Part shown: positions 15,307 through 23,413 of the stretch, in pieces
How the letters are laid out: each line of letters opens with the position of its first letter
How positions within the stretch are numbered: the stretch's first letter is position 1
Source of the DNA: a virus
DNA length: 26,870 nucleotides
Virus record (IMG/VR): IMGVR_UViG_3300006735_000189
Span: 1 to 26,870 of that record
Direction: 5' to 3' (one strand)
Notes under the pieces: generated by a model
What the model was told of the DNA's origin: nothing
What the model saw: only the letters and a program-made list of their open reading frames with translations
Databases searched by the model: none
Translations under genes and position numbers: made by a program

Positions 15307-16488
15307 ATGAATATTCCTATTTGGACGGGTACGTCAAACTTCGCTGCAGGCCAAACTCCATTTGGTTTTTATGATAATCAAACAGATTTTCAAAATGACG
15401 CTGATAAAGTAGCTGATTTTTGTGCTAGAAGGTTAGGATATCCTTTAACTGATATAGAACTTCAATCAGGTTCATTTTATACAGCTTTTGAAGAAGCTAT
15501 AACAACTTATGGAAATGAATTATACGCTTATAAAGTAAGAGAAAATTATCTATCTTTAGGGGGATCAAGTACTATAATAGAATCTAATGACCAATTAATA
15601 GTTCCTAATATGGCAGGTATAGTTAGAATATCAGATCAATATGGAACTGAAGCAGGAGTAGGAGGTGATATAACATGGTATTCAGGCTCTATAGAATTAA
15701 AAGCAGGTCAACAAACATATGATATGAATGCTTGGGCCCAGGCTAGTGCTAGTATTACACCAGATGATAATATAGAAATAAAAAGAGTATTTTATGAGGC
15801 ACCACCGGCAATAACAAGATATTTTGATCCTTTTGCAGGTACTGGTACAGGAATGATTGATATGATGGATTCATTTGGTTGGGGTAGTTATTCACCTGCA
15901 ATTAATTTTTTAATGATGCCCTTAAACTATGACATGCAAGTAATGCAAGCTATAGAATTAAATGATCAAATTAGAAGATCAAATTATTCATTTGAATTAA
16001 TAAATAATAACTTAAAAATATTCCCAATTCCTCAAGGTAGTGAATTTTATGGTAACAATTTTAAAGGAGGACATTGTGGTTATATGAGTTTTGAATATAT
16101 AAAAGACTCAGAAAGACAAAATCCATATAGGAATGGTATAAATAAAGTAACAAATGTATCACAAGTTCCATTCACAAACCCAAATTATAATGAAATAAAT
16201 TCAATAGGTAGACAATGGATATTTGAATATGCTTTAGCTATATGTAAAGAAATGTTAGGGTATATAAGAGGAAAATATTCTACAGTTCCAATACCAGATG
16301 CTGAAGTAACATTAAATCAAGCTGATTTATTATCCTCAGCTACAGAAACTAAAAATGCTTTAATAGAAAGATTAAGAACATATTTTGATGATACTTCTAG
16401 AGATAAATTATTAGAAAGAAGATCATTAGAAGGAGATTATTTAGAAAAAGAACTAAATAAAGTTCCTTACACAATTTTTATAGGATAA
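15307..16488 (+). CDS. gp13: Neck / head-completion protein (T4 gp13-like)
   Basis: 393 residues (T4 gp13 is about 309). With gp14 it closes the filled head and forms the tail-docking site. The N-terminal block KVADFCARRLGYPLTDIEL followed by YTAFEEAITTYGNELYAYKV fits the gp13 beginning (a short helix, RRLG-P--D-EL, then an acidic helix). The C-terminal block ALAICKEMLGYIRGKYSTVP (residues 309-328), then DAEVTLNQADLLS, matches the block ALAKEMLG-IRGKY--IP...LN--DLL that I recall from marine T4-like gp13 proteins. The middle contains an insertion rich in Met, Gly and Asp (GTGTGMIDMMDSFGWGSYSP). The operon order gp13-gp14-gp15-like supports the call. The next ATG is two bases after the stop codon. 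Confidence 0.8.
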   Translation: MNIPIWTGTSNFAAGQTPFGFYDNQTDFQNDADKVADFCARRLGYPLTDIELQSGSFYTAFEEAITTYGNELYAYKVRENYLSLGGSSTIIESNDQLIVPNMAGIVRISDQYGTEAGVGGDITWYSGSIELKAGQQTYDMNAWAQASASITPDDNIEIKRVFYEAPPAITRYFDPFAGTGTGMIDMMDSFGWGSYSPAINFLMMPLNYDMQVMQAIELNDQIRRSNYSFELINNNLKIFPIPQGSEFYGNNFKGGHCGYMSFEYIKDSERQNPYRNGINKVTNVSQVPFTNPNYNEINSIGRQWIFEYALAICKEMLGYIRGKYSTVPIPDAEVTLNQADLLSSATETKNALIERLRTYFDDTSRDKLLERRSLEGDYLEKELNKVPYTIFIG

Positions 16489-16489
16489 G

Positions 16490-17053
16490 ATGGCTTTATA
16501 CGGAGGTCAAAGAGATATAAGCCTATTTAGGCATGTAAATAGAGAATTAATAAGTGATGTTATTTCTCAGGAATGTATATACTATAAATATAAATTAGAA
16601 GAAACTAAAGTTAACTTATATGGTGAAGCAGCTGGATCTAAATATTATTATAGAGGTATTATATTAAGCTGTCTAATAACACATCAACCACAAGAATATC
16701 CAGATGATGAACTCGGTGTAAGATATTATAGGAATGTTGATTTTAAGTTTTTACGCGATGATTTATTGCAAAGAAATTTAGATTTTAATGAAGAATTTGA
16801 CCAAGGAGATTATTATGGAGCTGATTTAGTTCCTGAAGTAGGAGATGTAATATATTATTATGGAGGTTACTATGAAGTAGATGATATAGTAGGCAACCAA
16901 TATTTTGTAGGTAAAAACCCAGATTACAATTATGCTGAAAATCCAATAAATCCAGGACTAGAAAATTTTGGTAGTAATTTATCTATTATTTGTAAAACAC
17001 ATTATACCCCAATTGATAAGGTACAATTAGAAAAAGGAAGAATCAATGGCTAA
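16490..17053 (+). CDS. gp14: Neck protein (T4 gp14-like)
   Basis: 187 residues, shorter than T4 gp14 (about 256). It is the expected partner of the gp13-like product. The match is weak but sensible: an N-terminal LFRHVNRELISDVISQE helix, two Tyr-rich stretches (GSKYYYRGIIL, GVRYYRNVDFKFL), and the EVGDVIYYYGGYYEVDDIVG block followed by YFVGKNP, which is the kind of G-D-IY-...-YEI...F--GKN strand pattern present in gp14 and other head-closure proteins. It starts two bases after the gp13-like stop and overlaps the next gene by eight bases. If it is not gp14, another head-tail connector is the main alternative. Confidence 0.65.
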   Translation: MALYGGQRDISLFRHVNRELISDVISQECIYYKYKLEETKVNLYGEAAGSKYYYRGIILSCLITHQPQEYPDDELGVRYYRNVDFKFLRDDLLQRNLDFNEEFDQGDYYGADLVPEVGDVIYYYGGYYEVDDIVGNQYFVGKNPDYNYAENPINPGLENFGSNLSIICKTHYTPIDKVQLEKGRING

Positions 17054-18137
17054 AAGATATAGAAAACCTGTACCTAAATCTCAAAGAGAAATATCAAAGG
17101 ATTTACAAACTCCTTATGATGCTCAATATGGCAATCCTAATGATGCCAAAGAAGGATCACAATATCCACCAAATAATGAAGCTAACATACCCTTTAATAG
17201 GTCTACTAAAATGTCCTTTAAAGATGATGATACTAAACCTTTCTCAGTTGGTATAAAAGATATAGATGAGTCTATAATGTATTATTTTGAAAATGTTATT
17301 AGGCCTTTTGTAATACAAAATGGAGAAAGAATACCAGTACCCATCATATATGGTTCCCCAGAAAGATGGAAATCAATTCAAAAAGATGCATATTACAGAG
17401 ATAAAAAAGGTGCTATAATGATGCCTATTATTATGTTTAAAAGAGATTCATTAGAAAAAAATAGATCATTATCTAGAAAATTAGATTCAAATGAACCTAA
17501 TTTATATACATCATGGCAAAAATCATATAATGAAAAAGATTTTTATAGTAATTTTAATTTATTAAATAATAGAATTCCTACAAAACAATATATAGCCAAT
17601 GTAGTACCTGATTATGTTAATTTAACTTATAGTTGCATTGTGCAAACCTATTATGTTGAGCAATTAAATAAGATTATAGAAGCAATAAATTATGCTTCTG
17701 ATTCATATTGGGGTGATCCTGAAAGGTTTAAATTTAGAGCTAGAATTGATAATTTTACAACAGTGAATGAATTACAACAAAGCCAAGAAAGATTAGTAAG
17801 AGGTACATTTGAAATAAAAATGTATGGATATATAGTCCCTGATGTAGTTCAAAAAGATATGAAAGCTATTAAAAAATATAATGATAAATCTAAAATTATA
17901 TTTGGAATAGAAACTACATCAAACCCAGAAATATTTGAAGCAAATCCTACAACAACTCCTGATGGAAGAAGTAGAGAAACTTTAGGAGGGGCTAGACTAA
18001 ATAATCCAGCTATGACTTTTCCAAATCAACCATCACCACCTGCGAATGTATCATTAAGTTCCTTACCAACTTCAGATCCAGGAATAGAAGGTGTAATTTG
18101 GAATGATGGAGGTATCCCAAAAGTATCAACTGGATAA
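17046..18137 (+). CDS. gp15: Tail completion / sheath stabiliser (T4 gp15-like)
   Basis: 363 residues; T4 gp15 is about 272. In T4 it caps the tail and joins it to the neck. The relevant block begins PFSVGIKDIDESIMYYFENV (residues 65-84), then RPFVIQNGERIPVPIIYGSP (86-105), then IMMPIIMFKRDSLEKNRSLS; the order of a tail-end helix, a K/R-PV-I-YG-P-R strand and a hydrophobic loop followed by basic residues is as in gp15. The C-terminal FKFRARIDNFTTVNELQQSQ segment and RGTFEIKMYGYIVPD also fit. The first 55 residues are basic and disordered and the last 70 are Pro/Gly/Thr-rich; both are extensions relative to T4. It overlaps gp14-like by eight bases. Confidence 0.7.
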   Translation: MAKRYRKPVPKSQREISKDLQTPYDAQYGNPNDAKEGSQYPPNNEANIPFNRSTKMSFKDDDTKPFSVGIKDIDESIMYYFENVIRPFVIQNGERIPVPIIYGSPERWKSIQKDAYYRDKKGAIMMPIIMFKRDSLEKNRSLSRKLDSNEPNLYTSWQKSYNEKDFYSNFNLLNNRIPTKQYIANVVPDYVNLTYSCIVQTYYVEQLNKIIEAINYASDSYWGDPERFKFRARIDNFTTVNELQQSQERLVRGTFEIKMYGYIVPDVVQKDMKAIKKYNDKSKIIFGIETTSNPEIFEANPTTTPDGRSRETLGGARLNNPAMTFPNQPSPPANVSLSSLPTSDPGIEGVIWNDGGIPKVSTG

Positions 18138-18145
18138 TATTTATA
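18137..18145 (+). promoter_or_regulatory. Candidate late promoter, ATATTTATA motif
   Basis: Exact ATATTTATA sharing its first base with the stop of the gp15-like gene (TAATATTTATA), 15 bases before the next ATG. Confidence 0.5.
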
Positions 18146-18160
18146 ATTAATAAAATTAAA

Positions 18161-19708
18161 ATGGCAGATAAAGTTAGATTTGTAGATAGTAGTATTACAA
18201 TAAGCCCAGGTGGAAATACTGGTGGAGGGGGTGGATCATCTGAATCATCTAGTTATGCCTTAACATCTTCATACTCTGATTTTTCAATATCAGCTAGTTA
18301 TGCTTTATCAGCTTCTCATGAAATTGTAAAAGAAATATCATCCTCATATGCTGATACTGCTTCTTCCGCTGATAATTTTACAATAAGAAATAATTTAACA
18401 GTTAAAGAAAAATCTGAATTTATTGGTAGTATTACCGCTTCAAATATAAGTTCTAGTAATAATATATTTGCAAAGCAGTTATATGTAGAAGATAAATTAG
18501 CAGTAGACTATAATAATGGAATTAATATAGGGAATGTAACTGACCCTATTAATTTATTAAATAATGTAACAGCATCAGGAAATATTAATGTTAGTGGAGA
18601 TATAACTTCTTCAAAAATAACAGCCACATCAGGATCTTTTAGTTATGTAGAAGGTAATAGTCCTTTAACAATAGATACAGGTGATGATAGTTTAACTATA
18701 GTATCTACAAATTTTGGAGTTTCATCAACAGGTGAAGTTTCATCAGGAATAGGAGGTTCAGATGGTATATTAACAACATCAATAACAGCCTCAAGTAATA
18801 TTAGTTCAAGTAAAAATATTATAGCTAAAAAATTTCAAGGTATATTTGAAGGAGCAATAAGTAGTTCAACACAAATATCCTCAGACATATCTGGAGCTTT
18901 TGGCTTAGTTAGTTCTAGTTTTGATGAAAGAATAAAATTAGATAGTGGCTCTTTTTCAAATAGAATAACAAGTTTAAAAAATGATAGTGGATCCTTTTCA
19001 ACTAGAATAACAGGTTTAAAATCAGACAGTGGTTCATTCTCAACTAGAGTTACAAATCTAAAAAATGATAGTGGTTCTTTTTCTACAAGAATAACAGACC
19101 TAAAATCAGATAGTGGTTCATTTAGTACAAGAATTACTGGTTTAAAATCAGATAGTGGTTCTTTTTCCACAAGAATAACAGGCCTAAAATCAGACAGTGG
19201 TTCTTTTTCCACAAGAATAACAGGCCTAAAATCAGACAGTGGTTCTTTTTCAACAAGAGTAACAAGTAATGAGACTAATATAAGTACTAATGATGGATTA
19301 ATAATAGATTTACAATCTAAAACAGGAAGTTATGCTACAACAGGTTCTAATGATTTTAAAAATAATCAAATACTAACAGGATCATTTACAATAATAGGTT
19401 CATTTTTAAACACAGGTACAGTTTCAATAAATAATGGAAATTCACCCTACACAATAACAGGAACAGAGCAATTTGTATTAATTAATCCTTCAAGTGGTAA
19501 TGTTACAATAAATTTACCTGATGTTACTACATATCCTGGTAGACAAATATTTTTTAAATTAACACAGGATGCCGCTGCTAATTTAGTAACTTTAGAATGT
19601 CAAGGATCAGATACTATAGATGGGAATTCTAATTATGAAGACTTAGATGATCAATTTGAATCTATCTCAATTGTTAGTGATGGTAATACAGGTTGGTTTA
19701 TTTTTTAA
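18161..19708 (+). CDS. Fiber-like virion protein with ASY repeats and eight 14-residue tandem repeats
   Basis: 515 residues. Order of parts: a short head (1-20), a Gly linker, ASY-type repeats (31-69) related to those in the 823-residue gene, then units like ITASNISSSNNIFAKQ and ITASSNISSSKNIIAKKF that also occur in the 454-residue fiber. Residues 261-372 are eight 14-residue repeats of the form DSGSFSTRITGLKS, probably a trimeric coiled-coil or beta-helical shaft. The C-terminal 110 residues (TITGTEQFVLINPSSGNVTI, then NLPDVTTYPGRQIFFKL, ending DGNTGWFIF) form a beta tip of the kind seen at the end of phage fibers and may be the receptor-touching end. It lies straight after the neck operon, so a neck or tail fiber is plausible. 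It is alone between two candidate promoters. Confidence 0.82.
   Translation: MADKVRFVDSSITISPGGNTGGGGGSSESSSYALTSSYSDFSISASYALSASHEIVKEISSSYADTASSADNFTIRNNLTVKEKSEFIGSITASNISSSNNIFAKQLYVEDKLAVDYNNGINIGNVTDPINLLNNVTASGNINVSGDITSSKITATSGSFSYVEGNSPLTIDTGDDSLTIVSTNFGVSSTGEVSSGIGGSDGILTTSITASSNISSSKNIIAKKFQGIFEGAISSSTQISSDISGAFGLVSSSFDERIKLDSGSFSNRITSLKNDSGSFSTRITGLKSDSGSFSTRVTNLKNDSGSFSTRITDLKSDSGSFSTRITGLKSDSGSFSTRITGLKSDSGSFSTRITGLKSDSGSFSTRVTSNETNISTNDGLIIDLQSKTGSYATTGSNDFKNNQILTGSFTIIGSFLNTGTVSINNGNSPYTITGTEQFVLINPSSGNVTINLPDVTTYPGRQIFFKLTQDAAANLVTLECQGSDTIDGNSNYEDLDDQFESISIVSDGNTGWFIF
18251..18367 (+). repeat. Repeat stretch coding ASY units, related to 8160-8528
   Basis: Codes SYALTSSYSDFSISASYALS followed by ASHEIVKEISSSYADTAS, nearly the same order as in the 823-residue gene. 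This is an internal homology of about 100 bases between two structural genes. Confidence 0.75.
18941..19276 (+). repeat. Eight tandem 42-bp repeats (14-residue units) in a fiber gene
   Basis: Eight in-register copies of a 42-bp unit coding DSGSFSTRITGLKS with small changes. The later copies around 19150-19240 are almost identical in DNA, including silent positions (AGAATAACAGGCCTAAAA recurs), which indicates recent duplication. The last copy decays into NET. Copy number should be prone to change. Confidence 0.93.
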
Positions 19709-19716
19709 TATTTATA
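19708..19716 (+). promoter_or_regulatory. Candidate late promoter, ATATTTATA motif, very close to ATG
   Basis: Exact ATATTTATA sharing its first base with a stop codon and ending only five bases before the next ATG, so a start a few bases downstream would give an almost leaderless message. Confidence 0.45.
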
Positions 19717-19721
19717 TTTAA

Positions 19722-20330
19722 ATGTATAACCCTAATCAAATAAAAGAAAAAACATTAGTAATTTACCAAGAAGGTGAAATTAATTTTAGAATTCTTGATA
19801 AAAAAAATCTAGAACATTATCAAGACTATCAAGATAAATTTCATTCTTTAGGTTTATTACCTATAGCTAAAAATAGAGTATTACATGTTAGATTATTTTC
19901 TAGTGTAGCAGCTGTAAAAATTGATGGGTTTAGTATAGAAGAATTGAATAGAAACTTCCTTCAAGGTAACACTAATTTTATAATACTTGAAAACTCAGGT
20001 AAATTTAGAGCGGGGGCAGTTAATTATCTAACATTTGAAGGAGTTGAAGTAATTAATAGTGTAGGATCAAAAAGTTTAGAAGTTAAAATATCCATTAGTG
20101 TTATAGAAGAACAAGCCCCAAGTTTAAATAAATCTTTGTCAGATTGGATTCCAAATACTTTCTATAAAGCAGGAGCTGATGTTATAGCCCCTGATAATCG
20201 TATGTATAATTGTATAAAAACTCACACATCTGGATTAACATTTGATTCCACAAAATTTGAAAGACAAGGTGGATTAGATGACCAAGATGTTCAAGATTTC
20301 ATCAGTATTTTGACAGGAGATAGTGATTAA
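19722..20330 (+). CDS. Unknown virion-type protein with CBM5/12-like C-terminus
   Basis: 202 residues. Residues 1-130 are a beta-rich part I do not recognise (KTLVIYQEGEINFRIL, RVLHVRLFSSVAAVKIDGFS, FRAGAVNYLTFEGVEVIN). Residues 141-183 fit the small chitin/carbohydrate-binding fold CBM5/12: DWIPNTFYKAGADVIAPDNR then MYNCIKTHTSGLTFDSTKFE, with the usual W--NT-Y-AGD-V--D--Y-C---HTS---F pattern. Such modules bind sugars in many secreted enzymes and also appear as small add-ons in phage proteins, so the role could be binding to the host glycan or simply structural. The gene lies between a fiber gene and the helical cassette. The start is the ATG immediately after the candidate promoter. Confidence 0.72.
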   Translation: MYNPNQIKEKTLVIYQEGEINFRILDKKNLEHYQDYQDKFHSLGLLPIAKNRVLHVRLFSSVAAVKIDGFSIEELNRNFLQGNTNFIILENSGKFRAGAVNYLTFEGVEVINSVGSKSLEVKISISVIEEQAPSLNKSLSDWIPNTFYKAGADVIAPDNRMYNCIKTHTSGLTFDSTKFERQGGLDDQDVQDFISILTGDSD

Positions 20331-20334
20331 AAAG

Positions 20335-20383
20335 TTATGATCTTTTCATAATTTCTTTTCAAAATTCTGGTAACTTTCCAGAA
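20335..20383 (+). other. Two hairpins after the CBM-like gene
   Basis: TTATGA (20335-20340) pairs with TCATAA (20346-20351) around five bases; TTCTGG (20365-20370) pairs with CCAGAA (20378-20383) around seven. Neither ends in a clean T-run (the second is followed by AAAATTTC), so termination is possible but unproven. Confidence 0.4.
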
Positions 20384-20390
20384 AAATTTC

Positions 20391-20399
20391 ATATTTATA
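20391..20399 (+). promoter_or_regulatory. Candidate late promoter, ATATTTATA motif, before the helical cassette
   Basis: Exact ATATTTATA ending 97 bases before the ATG of the 958-residue gene, as in the scaffold leader. Confidence 0.5.
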
Positions 20400-20410
20400 A
20401 TCGTAATAAA

Positions 20411-20446
20411 GCTATACAATCGTATAGCAAGTTTCCCCAAATAAAA
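20411..20446 (+). promoter_or_regulatory. Structured leader hairpin plus TTTCCCC-AATAAAA element
   Basis: GCTATAC (20411-20417) pairs perfectly with GTATAGC (20422-20428) around AATC, followed by TTTCCCCAAATAAAA (20432-20446). The scaffold leader has the same arrangement. Likely a shared 5' UTR element; function inferred. Confidence 0.5.
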
Positions 20447-20464
20447 GTATTAAAACAATAATAA

Positions 20465-20477
20465 TAAATTATAAATT
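20465..20477 (+). promoter_or_regulatory. Leader 13-mer TAAATTATAAATT before the 958-residue gene
   Basis: Exact copy of the 13-mer that precedes the major capsid gene, 19 bases before the ATG. The region between is A-rich without a Shine-Dalgarno sequence. Confidence 0.45.
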
Positions 20478-20496
20478 AATAATTAAAACAATAATT

Positions 20497-23373
20497 ATGA
20501 GTAAATATGATATATTTAAAAATAAACTTTATGTTATTGGAGAAATAGTAGATGGTTCACCATACTACCCATCCTCTTACAACACAAAGATCACCCAACA
20601 AGATTGGGAAAAAATCAAAGATGCACATGCAGCATTTTTAGCAGACGCTGAAGCTACTAACGCATCTTTTGAGACTCAATTAGATGAGGCTCAAGCTTCA
20701 CAAGCAGCGGAAACGCAAGCTTTGGAGTTAGCAACAGCAGAAAAAGCTCAAAAAGAAACAGATAAATCTGATAAAGAAGTAGCTAAAGCTGAAGCTATAA
20801 CAAATGCTGATAAAGCTGAACAAGCTAAAAGAGTGGCTGGAGAATCAATCGCAGCTAAAAAAGATGAAGTATTATCTATTGAATCTCAACTTGAAAGTCC
20901 AGAGTTAACTGATCAAGAAAGACAGACTTTACAGACACAGTTAGCAACAGTGAACAGTGATATAGCATCACATGAAGCTGCATTAGCTGAATCTCATGCT
21001 GAAATGACGGAATACAAAGCTATAGCAGATCAACTTACAAAGGATATTGAAGATTTATCCGCACGTATAGCTGAATTAACTGATATTATTTCTGAAAAAG
21101 AAGCTATTATTGCTGAAAAAACAGAAATTATAGAAAAAGTTGAAAGTGAGAAAGAAGCCTTAAATTCAAGAATTGATAATGCAGGTGAACAATATGATAT
21201 ATTATCATCTAAAATTAATAATAGTGAACTAGAAGTAGTTGCTCCAGCTGATCAACCAGTGGTTAGAATCATTAATTTATCTCAAATGCAAGAAGTAAAA
21301 AGAAAACTTGAGCAATTGAAAAAAGATAAAGTAGATGCAGAAGCGAGTAGAACTGAACTTAAAACAGCTATAGAAGCTGCTACAGCTGCTGGTGATCCAA
21401 CTGATGAGTTAAGTAGAGAACTAGATAGAGTAACGGCTCTTATTGAGGAATTAGGTGATGCTGTTCCTTTTATAGAAGATCAAATCAAAGGAATGGAAGA
21501 TACATCTTCTATTGAAGTAAGAACTATAGATGCTGAAGGATATGCTTATTCTGTAGATACAGATGGTGACGGCTCTCCAGATTTTGCTGATGATGATATT
21601 GATGGTGATACTGTACTTAATGTAGATGATGCATTCCCATATAACCCAGATGAATCAGTAGATACAGATGGTGATGGTATTGGAAACGAAGCTGATACTG
21701 ACGATGATGGTGATGGTGTATCTGATGCTAATGAAATTACTTTAGGAAGTGATCCATTAGATGAAGGTGATACAGGAGAATTAACTACATTGATGAAATT
21801 AGGTCAACAAGTTGGTGCTTATTTAACAGATGATTTCAAAGATATAAAAGGAGAATCTGATGAGCACTTTACTGATTTAAATGCAGAATTAGTATCTACA
21901 GCTGAAAGTAAATTAGCAGAAATAAAAGAATCAATAAAAACATTAAAAACAACTCAAGCTGAAGAAATATCAGAATTAGGTGTAAATAATGTTGTTGATA
22001 TGTTTAAGGTATTTGATGGTGTTTATCAAGAAGGTGAAGGAGATGAAACTCTACCAGCTGCTATCAGAAATTTAGGCTTAAAAGAAGATCAACAACAACA
22101 ATTAATGGATTTAATTGTAACTTTATCTGATACTCAAAAGACAGATCATGATGAATTCGCTACAAAATTAGGTGATTGGTTAGACTTAGTTGGAACTTTA
22201 ACATCTGATGAATTAGCTTCATCTGAATATGCAAGCTTATATGCTGATAAATTAGAAGAATTGGTATCAAAAGCAGTTGAGGAAAGTAAAAAGGCTAAAG
22301 AAGGATCAAAAGCACATGCTGAGAATACAATTAAAACTATGCAAAAAGCTACCGATATGAGAGGTATGGAAACAGCAGAAGGTGTAGCTTGGTATTCTGA
22401 TATGGAAGATGGCTCATCATATGTATTAACCAATGATGCTTATGTAGCAGGTAAAATGGCTTTAAAAGCAGAGGTTGATGCTGGAAATATATCATTAGAC
22501 CAATGGGCTATAGAATCATCTAAATTATTACTTAGACATGTAGGTAAAAATAATAGTGATAAAAATGTAGCTAATGACAATGAAAGAAGATTAGGTATCT
22601 ACCAATCAATTAATTTCTATGAATTAGAAACTAGAGCTGAAAAAGTTAGAAGCGCATCTCAAAAATTAGTAGACTTACAAAAAAGAACAAACTCAGCTAA
22701 AGAGGATAGTTCAACTGATAGAGAAAGCTATGTAAAGGCGTTAGCCAAAATGACACAAAGTGCTGATGCTATTATAGCTCAATTTGAAGCAGATAAAGCA
22801 GCTTATAATCAATCAAAAGCTGAAGCTACAGCCGCTTTAGATGCTAGAGAACAAGAAAAAGCAGCAGCATATGATGCTTATAAAGCTGAAACAGTAGAAG
22901 AGCAAATTGCTATTAAATTTCAATTATATTTGGATGCACATGCAAAAGCTATGGAGGCCAGAATTCAATTATCAGGTATTCAATATAGATTTGCAGCTGT
23001 AAGTTTGATTTTCAACAGAGAATCAGTCAGACTACAAAAAGCAATGCCAGTACTACAAGATGCTATAGGTTCATTAGCTAATACTATAGTAGTATTAGAT
23101 ACTATGTTAAGTACTATTGCAGCAGAACTACAATCTACTACTGATGATATAGATCCAATAAATGGACAAGTTGGTTTAATTTTAGACGCTTTATCTAAAA
23201 TGGATGAAGATTGGACTACAGGTAATGGATATAGAGCAAATGATGAATGGTCAGCAGGTGATAAAGAGTATAATGCTGTTTATTCTTTTGCTAGAAATGA
23301 AACTGGTGAATTAATTGATCCTAGCCATATAGAAAAAGTAATAAAAGCTTACACAGCTCATAATGCAGTGTAG
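20497..23373 (+). CDS. Giant coiled-coil protein with central TSP3 calcium-binding block, unknown role
   Basis: 958 residues, unrecognised as a whole. Residues 1-45 include a small Tyr/Pro-rich part (YVIGEIVDGSPYYPSSYN); residues 50-235 are long Ala/Glu/Lys coiled coil; 260-330 more coiled coil; residues 353-422 are a thrombospondin type-3-like block with repeated D-D-DG-D loops (VDTDGDGSPD, VDTDGDGIGN, DTDDDGDGVSDANEITLGSD) expected to bind several calcium ions; 430-958 is again mostly helical, including a Lys/Ala-rich helix near 760-800. No signal peptide or membrane segment. TSP3 blocks are common in marine bacterial surface proteins and rare, to my knowledge, in phage. It heads a three-gene cassette with a capsid-type leader and a terminator. 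Alternatives include a tape-measure-like protein, an internal head protein or a fiber shaft; the sequence does not decide. Confidence 0.75.
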   Translation: MSKYDIFKNKLYVIGEIVDGSPYYPSSYNTKITQQDWEKIKDAHAAFLADAEATNASFETQLDEAQASQAAETQALELATAEKAQKETDKSDKEVAKAEAITNADKAEQAKRVAGESIAAKKDEVLSIESQLESPELTDQERQTLQTQLATVNSDIASHEAALAESHAEMTEYKAIADQLTKDIEDLSARIAELTDIISEKEAIIAEKTEIIEKVESEKEALNSRIDNAGEQYDILSSKINNSELEVVAPADQPVVRIINLSQMQEVKRKLEQLKKDKVDAEASRTELKTAIEAATAAGDPTDELSRELDRVTALIEELGDAVPFIEDQIKGMEDTSSIEVRTIDAEGYAYSVDTDGDGSPDFADDDIDGDTVLNVDDAFPYNPDESVDTDGDGIGNEADTDDDGDGVSDANEITLGSDPLDEGDTGELTTLMKLGQQVGAYLTDDFKDIKGESDEHFTDLNAELVSTAESKLAEIKESIKTLKTTQAEEISELGVNNVVDMFKVFDGVYQEGEGDETLPAAIRNLGLKEDQQQQLMDLIVTLSDTQKTDHDEFATKLGDWLDLVGTLTSDELASSEYASLYADKLEELVSKAVEESKKAKEGSKAHAENTIKTMQKATDMRGMETAEGVAWYSDMEDGSSYVLTNDAYVAGKMALKAEVDAGNISLDQWAIESSKLLLRHVGKNNSDKNVANDNERRLGIYQSINFYELETRAEKVRSASQKLVDLQKRTNSAKEDSSTDRESYVKALAKMTQSADAIIAQFEADKAAYNQSKAEATAALDAREQEKAAAYDAYKAETVEEQIAIKFQLYLDAHAKAMEARIQLSGIQYRFAAVSLIFNRESVRLQKAMPVLQDAIGSLANTIVVLDTMLSTIAAELQSTTDDIDPINGQVGLILDALSKMDEDWTTGNGYRANDEWSAGDKEYNAVYSFARNETGELIDPSHIEKVIKAYTAHNAV
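21553..21762 (+). other. Thrombospondin type-3-like calcium-binding block (protein domain)
   Basis: Codes residues 353-422 of the 958-residue protein. Three Asp-rich loops of D-x-D-x-D-G-x type end in VSDANEITLGSDPLD, the usual close of bacterial TSP3 arrays. Confidence 0.85.
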
Positions 23374-23413
23374 TATAAACTTAAACATTAATATAACTTA
23401 AAAAATAAAAAAC

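Noticed and set aside
16582-16590. Forward TATAAATAT resembling a T4 late promoter
   Set aside because: It lies inside the gp14-like gene, far from any start codon, and is a single copy.
18835-19212. Antisense open frame opposite the 42-bp repeats
   Set aside because: Repeats keep a frame open by periodicity; the product is just the repeat read backwards, with no upstream signals.
18941-19276. Possible CRISPR-like array
   Set aside because: Units are contiguous, in frame and code a protein repeat; there are no spacers.
20497-23373. Firm call as tape-measure protein
   Set aside because: Size and coiled coils would fit, but it lacks hydrophobic segments, carries a TSP3 block and lies upstream of the sheath rather than beyond the tube genes.
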